5,559 nt of DNA, taken from JAVBNC01 sp031551765 (GTDB lineage Bacteria > Desulfobacterota > Desulfovibrionia > Desulfovibrionales > Desulfovibrionaceae). The position numbers were made by a program, and so were the translations under genes. Shown in pieces: positions 1-5,410 of this stretch. Every line of letters begins with the position of its first letter. Positions within the stretch are counted from its first letter, which is position 1. The notes beneath the pieces are model-generated. The model saw only the letters and a list, made by a program, of their open reading frames with translations, had not been told where the DNA came from and searched no databases. The stretch lies in the NCBI GenBank assembly GCA_031551765.1, contig JAVBNC010000105.1:1-5559 (forward strand), written 5' to 3'.

Positions 1-27
1 TCATTGTCAAAAAGAAACGCCCCATTA

Positions 28-127
28 ACCCTGTCAAAGTTCTTTGGAAGGGGGATGGGATCCAAGGGAAGGGGGAAACCTTTCTTCCAAGAAAGGTTTC
101 CCCCTTCCCTTGGCCGCCGGAGGCATT
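28..127. repeat. Composite palindromic intergenic element, copy 1
   Basis: Three parts are visible. Positions 28-51 are a 24-nt block that recurs exactly at 4075-4098 (core CTGTCAAAGTTCTTTGG). Positions 62-86 and 89-113 form a perfect 25-bp inverted repeat around a two-base centre (CC, 87-88). Positions 110-127 (TTGGCCGCCGGAGGCATT) are the exact reverse complement of 1997-2014. On the minus strand the order is the AATGCCTCCGGCGG motif, then a hairpin opening with CCAA and closing with TTGG, then the CTGTCAAAG block, which resembles the order in the copy after tatD. The GGAGG that serves the downstream glycosyltransferase lies inside the element at 119-123. I infer a dispersed, hairpin-forming repeat that could terminate or modulate transcription. 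No transposase or target-site duplication is visible. Positions 1-27 show nothing I can assign. Confidence 0.75.
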
Positions 128-133
128 TTCTCC

Positions 134-1168
134 ATGCGCACCGTCATTTTCATACCTCCTTTGCCCCGGATGAGCGGGGGGCTGGCCGTGCTGTACCAGG
201 TGGCGGAACGGCTGCGGGAGCTGGAGCTGCCGGTGGCGCTCACGTCCACGCAGACGGGCGCTCCGGGGCTGGAACAGCGGCGGGAGGAGGGCTTTGCGGT
301 TCTGCCTTGGGCGGAACTGAACTTGCGCGAGGACGACTGTTGCCTGGTGCCGGAAGGCTGGCCTAATGCCTTGGCCCCGGCGTTCAAGGCCAGGGCCAGG
401 GCGTTGGTGTACGTGCAGAACTGGGCTTATTTGCTTTCCGGGCTGCCGGCGGGCGTGGCCTGGCAGCGGCTTCCGGTGTCGTTTCTGGCGGTTTCCCAGC
501 CGGTGGCCTGGTTTGTGGAGGAACTGCTGGGCCTGCCGCTTGCGGGCACCCTGCGTCCCGCAGTGGATACCCATACTTTTTGCCCCGGCGTCAAACCGCA
601 AGACAGATTGCGCGTGGCCTGGATGCCGCGCAAGAATAAAGCGCTGGGCGAGCAGGCGCGGCAGATTGCGGAAGCGTTGCTGTTTCCCCGGCCCCTGCCC
701 GTGCCCCTGGAATGGGTGGAGCTGCACCGCATGACCAGGGAAGAGGTGGCGGCGGAACTGGCGAGTTGCCACGTGTTTCTGTCCACGGGCTTTCCGGAAG
801 GGCTGGGCCTGCCCCCGCTGGAAGCCATGGCTTGCGGCTGCCTGCCCGTGGGCTTCAGCGGCTTCGGCGGCTGGGACTACATGCGTCAGGCCCGGCTGTA
901 CGGCTACGTGCCGCCTTTCCCGCTGCGGGACGTGCCCTGGTCCGGCAACGGCTTTTACACGCCGGACGGGGACGTGATAGGCGCGGCCCGCTGCCTGGAA
1001 GAAGCCCTGCGCCTCGCCGCGTCCAAGGCCCCTGCCCTGGACGCCCTGCTCGCCCAGGGGCAGGCAGCGGCGGCTTCCTATTCCCTTGAGGCGCAGCGCA
1101 AAACAGTGGCCGCGCTGTGGAGCGCCTTCCCTTACTCCCTTACGCCCAACGCGCAACCCCCCTCATGA
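134..1168 (+). CDS. Glycosyltransferase-like protein (GT-B fold, GT4/group-1 type)
   Basis: The 344-residue product is probably a cytoplasmic or membrane-associated glycosyltransferase that uses a nucleotide-sugar donor. The acceptor is unknown. The N-terminus (residues 3-27) is a beta strand followed by MSGGLAVL and a helix, as in the acceptor-side Rossmann domain of GT-B enzymes. The C-terminal domain carries PEGLGLPPLEAMACGCLPVG at 221-240, with the EX7E pair E222 and E230 typical of GT4 donor-site motifs. No signal peptide or membrane segment is seen. I chose ATG 134 because GGAGG lies 10 bases upstream and the protein begins directly with the first beta strand. An in-frame ATG at 44 would translate the upstream palindrome and is unlikely. 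The stop codon overlaps the tatD start as ATGA, so translation is probably coupled. At 344 residues it is slightly short for GT4. Family membership is fairly sure, the specific substrate is not. Confidence 0.8.
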   Translation: MRTVIFIPPLPRMSGGLAVLYQVAERLRELELPVALTSTQTGAPGLEQRREEGFAVLPWAELNLREDDCCLVPEGWPNALAPAFKARARALVYVQNWAYLLSGLPAGVAWQRLPVSFLAVSQPVAWFVEELLGLPLAGTLRPAVDTHTFCPGVKPQDRLRVAWMPRKNKALGEQARQIAEALLFPRPLPVPLEWVELHRMTREEVAAELASCHVFLSTGFPEGLGLPPLEAMACGCLPVGFSGFGGWDYMRQARLYGYVPPFPLRDVPWSGNGFYTPDGDVIGAARCLEEALRLAASKAPALDALLAQGQAAAASYSLEAQRKTVAALWSAFPYSLTPNAQPPS

Positions 1169-1995
1169 GCAAGAAAAAACACGACAACGGCCCGGCCGTC
1201 GCGCCGGAATCTCTGCATCTGCCCCTTGGCGGCGTGGATTCCCACGCCCATCTGGATTTGCGCCACTTCGGCCAGGACCTGGAAGAGGTGCTCGCCCGGG
1301 CGGAACGGTCCGGGGTCAGCCATATCGGCAACGTCTTTTTGTCCGTGGAAGCCTGGGAAAAAGGACAGGAACTTTTCGCGGCGCACCCCAACGTCTTTTT
1401 CCTGCTGGGCATCCACCCCACGGACGGGGAGCAGTGCACGCCGGAAGTTCTGGACGCCCTGCGCGCCGCCTTCCTCAGCGACCCCCGCCTGAAAGCCGTG
1501 GGCGAAATCGGCCTGGACTATTACTGGAAAGACTGCCCGCGCGACGCGCAGCGTGCCGCCTTCACCGCGCAGCTCGCGCTGGCCCGGGAGCTGGAAAAGC
1601 CCGTGGTCATCCACAGCCGCGACGCGTATCAGGAGACGTTGGACCTGCTCCTGGAGCAGGACTTCAGCCGCTATCCCGTGCTCTGGCACTGTTTCGGCGG
1701 CAACGCGGACCAGGCCAGGCGTCTGGTGGCGGAAGGCTGGCATATCTCCATTCCCGGCCCGGTCAGTTTCCCCGCCAACCACGCCCTGCGCGAGGCCCTG
1801 CGCCACATCCCCCTGGACCGGATGATGACCGAGACCGACTGCCCCTATCTCGCGCCCATGCCCTATCGCGGCAAGCGCAACGAGCCCGCCTACACCGCCT
1901 TCACTGTCACGGCCATGGCCCTGGCCCTGGGCATGGACCCCGCCGAGCTGTGGACCAGCTGCGGCGAGACGGCCCGGAAATTTTTCGGGGTTTGA
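1165..1995 (+). CDS. tatD: TatD-family metal-dependent hydrolase (probable DNase)
   Basis: This 276-residue protein has the full TatD signature set. It shows DSHAHLD with metal ligands H27 and H29, GIHP at 82-85, GEIGLDYYW at 113-121 with E114, VIHSRDA with H150, HCFGG with H175, TDCPYLAP with D225, and RGKRNEP at 235-241. Family members are TIM-barrel enzymes with a dinuclear metal site that act as 3'-5' exonucleases or DNases on damaged DNA, in the cytoplasm. The length is near the family norm (about 260) with a ~20-residue N-terminal extension. ATG 1165 overlaps the upstream stop codon (ATGA) and has no clear Shine-Dalgarno of its own, which fits translational coupling. A GTG at 1117 is an alternative start that would add 16 residues. 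The assignment to the TatD family is firm, but TatD, YcfH and YjjV types cannot be separated by eye, so the symbol is a family label. Confidence 0.9.
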   Translation: MSKKKHDNGPAVAPESLHLPLGGVDSHAHLDLRHFGQDLEEVLARAERSGVSHIGNVFLSVEAWEKGQELFAAHPNVFFLLGIHPTDGEQCTPEVLDALRAAFLSDPRLKAVGEIGLDYYWKDCPRDAQRAAFTAQLALARELEKPVVIHSRDAYQETLDLLLEQDFSRYPVLWHCFGGNADQARRLVAEGWHISIPGPVSFPANHALREALRHIPLDRMMTETDCPYLAPMPYRGKRNEPAYTAFTVTAMALALGMDPAELWTSCGETARKFFGV

Positions 1996-1996
1996 G

Positions 1997-2077
1997 AATG
2001 CCTCCGGCGGCCAAAGAGGCGCTGCCCTCTTTGGGCTCTCCCGCCAAGAGGCGCGCCCCTTAGAACCCGTCCAGGGT
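1997..2077 (+). repeat. Composite palindromic element, copy 2, downstream of tatD
   Basis: It begins one base after the tatD stop codon. AATGCCTCCGGCGGCCAA (1997-2014) is the exact reverse complement of 110-127. A hairpin follows with a 9-bp stem (2011-2019 pairs with 2026-2034) and a six-base loop. As in copy 1, the hairpin opens with CCAA and closes with TTGG although its interior differs. Positions 2060-2077 (AGAAC...CAGGGT) match the distal block of copy 1 at 11 of 18 positions without gaps, so this may be a diverged full-length copy. There is no U-run after the hairpin, so it is at best a weak intrinsic terminator. It could also act as an mRNA 3'-end stabiliser for the glycosyltransferase-tatD transcript. 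Confidence 0.6.
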
Positions 2078-2140
2078 GGCTCGTAGGGTGTGCCTCACGA
2101 CTTTGAGGCCCGTGACTTGAAAAGTTCTAGGAAAGGACTA

Positions 2141-2171
2141 CTTTGATGTAATGTTTACCCTTACATCAAAG
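2141..2171. repeat. 11-bp perfect inverted repeat with 9-base spacer
   Basis: CTTTGATGTAA at 2141-2151 is exactly complementary to TTACATCAAAG at 2161-2171, with TGTTTACCC between. It is AT-rich in GC-rich surroundings and lies about 120 bases before the start of the flavoprotein gene. It could be a transcription-factor operator or an RNA hairpin. No U-run follows, so a terminator is less likely. A smaller 6-bp hairpin (GCCTCA 2092-2097 with TGAGGC 2104-2109) precedes it. I could not find a convincing sigma-70 promoter nearby, so the role is unassigned. Confidence 0.5.
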
Positions 2172-2182
2172 AGTATCACTTA

Positions 2183-2264
2183 CCCTGATAAAATTTTTTG
2201 AAAAAGGGACGGGGGTGTGGGGAAGGGAAAAAACTTTTTTGCAAAAAAGTTTTTTCCCTTCCCC
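2183..2264. repeat. Diverged element copy with a perfect 46-nt palindrome
   Basis: Positions 2219-2240 are the exact reverse complement of 2243-2264, and the central GC (2241-2242) is itself palindromic, so all 46 bases read the same on both strands. About 18 bases upstream of the palindrome, CCCTGATAAAATTTTTTG (2183-2200) resembles the conserved block of copy 1 (CCCTGTCAAAGTTCTTTG), giving the same block-then-hairpin order. The palindrome ends 17 bases before the GGAGG of the flavoprotein gene. In the transcript it would fold into a very stable stem with A/U and G/C tracts and could affect transcription or ribosome access. It could also be a terminator for anything entering from upstream. 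Confidence 0.7.
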
Positions 2265-2292
2265 CACCTGTTTCGTCCCATGGAGGCAAATC

Positions 2293-4029
2293 ATGTCCTC
2301 GCATGTGGTGATTATCGGCGCGGTGGCGTTGGGGCCCAAGGCGGCCTGCCGGTTCAAGCGGCTGATGCCGGAAAGCCGGGTGACGCTTGTTGACCAGGCG
2401 GAACAGGTTTCTTACGGCGGCTGCGGCATTCCCTTTTACGTGTCCGGCGAGATCAGCCGGGTGGAGGACCTGCGATCCACACCCTACGGCGCGCTGCGTG
2501 ACGAAGGGTTTTTCCGCGACGCCAAGGGTGTGGAACTGCGCACCAAAACGCGGGCGCTGCGCATAGACCGGGCTCGCAAGACGGTGCTGCTGGAAGACTT
2601 GCGCAACGGCAAGCAGGAAGAATTGTCCTATGACCAGTTGGTGCTGGCCACGGGCAGCAGGCCCAATATTCCGCCCCTGCCGGGTGTCACCTTGCGTGGC
2701 ATCGGCCCGGCCACGAATCTGGAGGAAGCGGAAGCCATACGCAACGCCGTGTCCGAAGGAAAGGCCGAGAGCGCCGTGGTGCTGGGAGGTGGATTTATCG
2801 GCCTGGAAATGGCCGTGGCTCTGGCGGAACTGTGGGGCATTCCCGTCACCGTGCTGGAAATGGCGGACCAGCTTCTGCCCGGCTTCCTCTCCCCCACCCT
2901 GGCCCGCATGGCGGCCAGGGACATGGAGGAGGGCGGCGTCACCATCCGCACGGGCATAAAAGTGCTGAGCTTTGAGGGCGAAAACGGCGCCGTGCGCCAG
3001 GTGCTGACGGACGCGGGCGCCATTCCGTCGGACCTGGTGGTGCTGGCCACGGGCATCCGGCCGGAAACGGCCCTGGCCAAAGAGGCCGGGCTTTCTCTTA
3101 CGGAAAAGGGCCTCATCCTCGTGGATGAGGAGCTGCGCAGTTCCGACCCGGACATCTACGCCGGGGGCGACTGCGTCGCCATTCCCCATCAGGTCACGGG
3201 CAAGCCGTTCTGGCTGCCGCTGGGCTCGCAGGCCAACCGCCAGGGCCGTGTCATCGGCGGCAATCTGGCGGGCCGCCACGAGACTTTTCCCGGAGCCGTG
3301 GGTTCCTGGGGCGTAAAGCTGTTTGGTCAAAGCGCCGCCGGCGCCGGTCTGACCCTGTCCGCCGCCCTGGCGGAAGGTCTGGACGCCGTCAGCGTGCACG
3401 TGGAGCAGGTGGACCGGGCGCACTTTTACCCGGAACACGCCATGATGGCCCTGGAGCTGGTGGTGGAACGCGGCACGCGCCGCCTGCTGGGCATTCAGGG
3501 CATGGCCGCTTCCGGAGACGCCCTGGTGGGCCGCGTCAACGCCGTCACACCGCTGCTGGCCGCCAGGGGCACGGCGCACGATCTCTCCACCCTGGAAGTG
3601 GTGTATTCCCCGCCCTTTGCCTCGGCCATGGACATCGTCAATCTGCTGGGCAACGTGGCGGAAAACATACTGGAGGGCCGCTGCCGCACCATGGACCCCC
3701 TGGAGTGCGAAGCGCTGTGGGACGCCCGCGAAAACGGCACTGTCTGCTTCCTGGACACGCGCGTCAAAGGCCAGGCGGAAAAACATCCGGCCCTGGGCGA
3801 CGCACACTGGCTGGCCATTCCCCAGGACGAGCTGGCCGCCCGCATCGCGGAAGTTCCAACGGACAAGGACCTGGTGCTCATCTGCAACACCGGTCTGCGC
3901 GCCTACGAAGCCCAGCTCAGCCTGAATGCCCACGCCAGGCCCCGTAACCGCACCGTTTCCGGCGGCCTCGCGGCTTTGGGCCGCATGGGCATCCAGTTGT
4001 GCGATTCCGGTGAGCCCGAGGAAGAATAA
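2293..4029 (+). CDS. CoA-disulfide reductase/NADH oxidase-like flavoprotein with C-terminal rhodanese domain
   Basis: The 578-residue protein probably uses NAD(P)H and FAD to reduce disulfide or persulfide substrates (CoA disulfide, CoA-persulfide or polysulfide) in the cytoplasm. The FAD-binding N-terminus is VVIIGAVALG (5-14). The redox cysteine is C44 in YGGCGIPFYVSG, matching the single-cysteine active site of CoA-disulfide reductases. ATGSRP lies at 119-124, the NAD(P)H Rossmann motif VVLGGGFIGLE at 162-172, ATGIRP at 252-257 and GGDC at 291-294. A dimerisation domain (~330-450) includes YSPPFASAMD. A rhodanese domain (~470-575) has FLDTR and catalytic C531 in CNTGLRA. The length fits CoADR-rhodanese fusions (about 550-570). 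ATG 2293 is supported by GGAGG six bases upstream. The first Rossmann motif has A10 where relatives usually have a second glycine. A strong terminator follows. Family assignment is firm, the exact substrate is inferred. Confidence 0.9.
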   Translation: MSSHVVIIGAVALGPKAACRFKRLMPESRVTLVDQAEQVSYGGCGIPFYVSGEISRVEDLRSTPYGALRDEGFFRDAKGVELRTKTRALRIDRARKTVLLEDLRNGKQEELSYDQLVLATGSRPNIPPLPGVTLRGIGPATNLEEAEAIRNAVSEGKAESAVVLGGGFIGLEMAVALAELWGIPVTVLEMADQLLPGFLSPTLARMAARDMEEGGVTIRTGIKVLSFEGENGAVRQVLTDAGAIPSDLVVLATGIRPETALAKEAGLSLTEKGLILVDEELRSSDPDIYAGGDCVAIPHQVTGKPFWLPLGSQANRQGRVIGGNLAGRHETFPGAVGSWGVKLFGQSAAGAGLTLSAALAEGLDAVSVHVEQVDRAHFYPEHAMMALELVVERGTRRLLGIQGMAASGDALVGRVNAVTPLLAARGTAHDLSTLEVVYSPPFASAMDIVNLLGNVAENILEGRCRTMDPLECEALWDARENGTVCFLDTRVKGQAEKHPALGDAHWLAIPQDELAARIAEVPTDKDLVLICNTGLRAYEAQLSLNAHARPRNRTVSGGLAALGRMGIQLCDSGEPEEE

Positions 4030-4036
4030 AACCAAA

Positions 4037-4074
4037 ACGGCTCTTCGCCCAGCAACGAAGAGCCGTACTTTTTT
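4037..4074 (+). terminator. Rho-independent terminator of the flavoprotein gene
   Basis: A perfect 11-bp stem, ACGGCTCTTCG (4037-4047) with CGAAGAGCCGT (4056-4066), encloses an eight-base loop and is followed by six T residues at 4069-4074. It starts seven bases after the stop codon. The minus strand also has a T-rich tract after the stem (TTTTGGTTTTA), so it may work in both directions and stop minus-strand transcription coming from the remnant gene at 4073-4201. Confidence 0.9.
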
Positions 4075-4201
4075 ACCCTGTCAAAGTTCTTTGGAAGGAA
4101 ACAGGGGGTCCGGGGGAAAGAGCATGGTACGCCAGCCACTCTTTGAGGAAGGGCTCTTCGTCTTTGGCGATGCAGCATAAGGCGAGATAGTGCATGCTCA
4201 T
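4073..4201 (-). pseudogene. Truncated glycosyltransferase N-terminus (GT92/DUF23-like), 42 codons
   Basis: This minus-strand ORF runs from ATG at 4201 to TAA at 4073. A second in-frame ATG lies at 4195. Residues 9-26 read CCIAKDEEPFLKEWLAYH, which I recognise as the opening of GT92/DUF23-type glycosyltransferases (pattern C-x-KNE-x(3)-L-x-EW-x(2)-YH, normally followed by a G-V-x-H-F-x-I-Y-D segment). That following segment is absent. After residue 28 (about position 4118) the frame enters the repeat whose conserved block is at 4075-4098 and adds 14 unrelated residues before the stop. A weak AAGGGG lies 11 bases upstream. The gap to the upstream minus-strand gene is 39 bases. I read this as the 5' stub of a gene whose remainder was deleted or replaced by recombination at the repeat. 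A functional microprotein is possible but less likely. The family call rests on one short motif. Confidence 0.6.
4075..4118. repeat. Element copy 3, conserved block without a hairpin
   Basis: Positions 4075-4098 repeat 28-51 exactly over 24 bases. A G-rich stretch (AGGGGGTCCGGGGGAAAG, 4102-4119) follows, where copy 1 has its G-rich run leading into the hairpin stem. Here the hairpin is missing and the sequence passes directly into the truncated glycosyltransferase coding sequence. The right edge is inferred from where protein similarity begins, not from a sequence landmark. Confidence 0.6.
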
Positions 4202-4240
4202 CTGTAAAAACGCCCCTTACGTGGAACGTGCGCCGCCCGG

Positions 4241-4954
4241 CTAACCGATATGCCCGCCGCCTATGCTGACGTTGGCGGCCCCGCCGCCGCTGCCGCTGTG
4301 AAAAGACCCCACGGAGGACCTCATGGCGGTGCTGCCGCCCCCGCCGCCGGAGCCGCCTTGGGCGGCTTCCTGAAGTTGCTGATTCAGGCGCATGAGCTGG
4401 TCGTTGAGCTGGCTTATTTCCGCCTGGATGGCCTCCACTTCCTGCTGGCCTTCGGCCAGGGCCGCGCCCGGCATGGGCGGCGTGGCCGAACCGAGGGAGA
4501 CGGCCTCTTCTTCCGCTCCCGCACCCCGCTTTGCGCTTCCCGCGTTTTCAGGGCGCGCGCTGGCCTTAGTGGAGGCCGAACTTTGCGCGGCTGCCAGACG
4601 GTTGTTGGCGTCCGCTATTTTTTTCTGGATTTCGCGGATTTCGCGCTGCAACTTCTCTGTCTCGCTCTCCGGGCTTTCGCTGGAGCCGGAAGGGGCGGCG
4701 GCGCCGCCACCGGCACTTTTGTTCAGCGAACTGTATCCGCCGAGCCCGGATTCCTGTTCGCTGCCGGACTTGGCGTCCTCACTCTCTTCGCTGGCCTGTG
4801 CGCGCTGTTTTTCGCGGGCCTCGTCAGAGATGGTCACGGTGTCGCTCAGCGACGCCGCCTGGGTCTGCTGCTCTTTTTTGCGGGAATCTTCCGTTTCCCG
4901 CGCCATGACTTCCCCCAAAGGGGTGGTGGTAAGGCTGGTGTAGGCGACTTCCAT
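4241..4954 (-). CDS. Hypothetical protein, low-complexity with two coiled-coil segments and a glycine-rich tail
   Basis: I do not recognise a named family for this 237-residue protein. The start ATG at 4954 has a strong Shine-Dalgarno (GGAGGAGG, about 5 bases upstream), which makes the gene believable despite its composition. Residues 36-48 read SLSDTVTISDEAR, a Ser/Asp/Thr-rich motif similar to those in small proteins with FlgM-like or flagellar-associated N-termini. That likeness is weak. Residues 97-124 (KLQREIREIQKKIADANNRL core) and 169-198 (VEAIQAEISQLNDQLMRL core) have heptad-like hydrophobic spacing and probably form coiled coils. Residues 60-96 and 125-168 are Ser/Gly/Ala/Glu-rich and probably disordered. 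Residues 200-237 are a Gly/Ser tail. There is no signal peptide and no membrane segment. A 256-codon frame on the opposite strand lacks a ribosome site and is taken as a shadow. Confidence 0.75.
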   Translation of the reverse strand: MEVAYTSLTTTPLGEVMARETEDSRKKEQQTQAASLSDTVTISDEAREKQRAQASEESEDAKSGSEQESGLGGYSSLNKSAGGGAAAPSGSSESPESETEKLQREIREIQKKIADANNRLAAAQSSASTKASARPENAGSAKRGAGAEEEAVSLGSATPPMPGAALAEGQQEVEAIQAEISQLNDQLMRLNQQLQEAAQGGSGGGGGSTAMRSSVGSFHSGSGGGAANVSIGGGHIG

Positions 4955-5045
4955 AAAGCCTCCTCCGGGGTCTTGCGCCCGTTCTCGCGGATTGAGGTAG
5001 ATGGAAGCGTTATCGGCTGATATAAGAGAAGCTTTAGGGGCTGCC

Positions 5046-5073
5046 TTGGCAAAATTTCATTTTCCGGTAAAAT
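5046..5073 (+). promoter_or_regulatory. Candidate sigma-70 promoter for the small membrane protein gene
   Basis: TTGGCA (5046-5051) and TAAAAT (5068-5073) are separated by 16 bases and match the -35 and -10 consensus at four and five of six positions. Transcription would begin near 5080, leaving a leader of about 34 bases before ATG 5114. The -10 box lies in the imperfect palindrome ATTTTCCGGTAAAAT (5059-5073), which could be an operator. The diverging gene (start 4954) shares this 159-bp gap. For it I see only a TTATAT-like -10 (5020-5025, minus strand) without a good -35. Confidence 0.4.
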
Positions 5074-5113
5074 TCGCTGTACGCCGACCTGTTACATCAC
5101 GCCGGGACCCGCC

Positions 5114-5326
5114 ATGCACGATGACGCATACAAAAAAAGCAAAACCTTGATCATACGGGGCGTTGCGCTTCTGCTCTTCGGTTCCGCGCTGCTTTTGCTG
5201 GGCAAGCTGCCGGTTCCCGAGTTGTTCGGGTTCTGTTCCGGCCTGGCCGGGGGTTTTGTTCTGCTTTGCGGCAACGGCAGCATTATCTATGGTCTGCTTG
5301 TTTTTGCCGGCAACCAGAAGCGCTGA
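5114..5326 (+). CDS. Small membrane protein with two predicted transmembrane helices
   Basis: The 70-residue product has a charged N-terminus (MHDDAYKKSK), a hydrophobic segment at about 12-30 (IIRGVALLLFGSALLLLG), a short polar or proline turn (KLPVPE) and a second hydrophobic segment at about 38-65, ending in NQKR. Both ends probably face the cytoplasm, with the loop outside, from the positive charges at each terminus. No family is recognised. The ribosome site is weak (GGGA six bases before the ATG), but a candidate promoter lies upstream and a strong hairpin 14 bases after the stop codon. It is monocistronic and divergent from the coiled-coil protein gene. The existence of the gene is likely, its function unknown. 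Confidence 0.65.
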   Translation: MHDDAYKKSKTLIIRGVALLLFGSALLLLGKLPVPELFGFCSGLAGGFVLLCGNGSIIYGLLVFAGNQKR

Positions 5327-5340
5327 GCAGCCGTTCTTGC

Positions 5341-5391
5341 CAGAATACCAGAAAGCCCTGCGGCCAAGCCGTGGGGCTTTCTGGTATTCTG
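5341..5391 (+). terminator. Long hairpin after the small membrane protein gene
   Basis: An 18-bp perfect stem (5341-5358 with 5374-5391) continues through two G-U wobbles into a 4-bp CGGC/GCCG stem with a CAA loop (5361-5371), about 24 pairs in total. No T-run follows directly. The next T-tract is at 5408-5411, after an A-rich stretch. It is probably the transcription end of the small gene, but it is not a classic Rho-independent terminator. Confidence 0.6.
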
Positions 5392-5410
5392 CAGTAAAGA
5401 AAAAAGTTTT

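Noticed and set aside
10..27. Similarity of AAACGCCCC near 14-22 to AAACGCCCC near 4208-4216
   Set aside because: Only about nine bases match in unrelated settings, which is within chance for this composition.
44..133. N-terminal extension of the glycosyltransferase from ATG 44
   Set aside because: The added 30 codons translate the palindromic repeat, and no ribosome site precedes 44. ATG 134 has GGAGG and starts the fold.
1132..1806. 224-codon minus-strand frame within tatD
   Set aside because: It is antisense to a gene with all TatD signature motifs and shows no domain of its own.
2176..4035. 619-codon open frame on the minus strand across the whole flavoprotein gene
   Set aside because: It is antisense to a protein with complete FAD, NAD(P)H and rhodanese motifs, has no recognisable domain and is His/Gln/Gly-rich, as expected of a shadow frame in GC-rich DNA.
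28..4118. Repeat copies as a CRISPR array or insertion sequence ends
   Set aside because: The copies are thousands of bases apart, differ in orientation and completeness, have no regular spacers and no transposase between them.
4250..5020. 256-codon plus-strand frame opposite the coiled-coil protein gene
   Set aside because: It has no ribosome binding site, while the minus-strand gene has GGAGGAGG and heptad-like segments. The plus frame looks like a GC-rich shadow.
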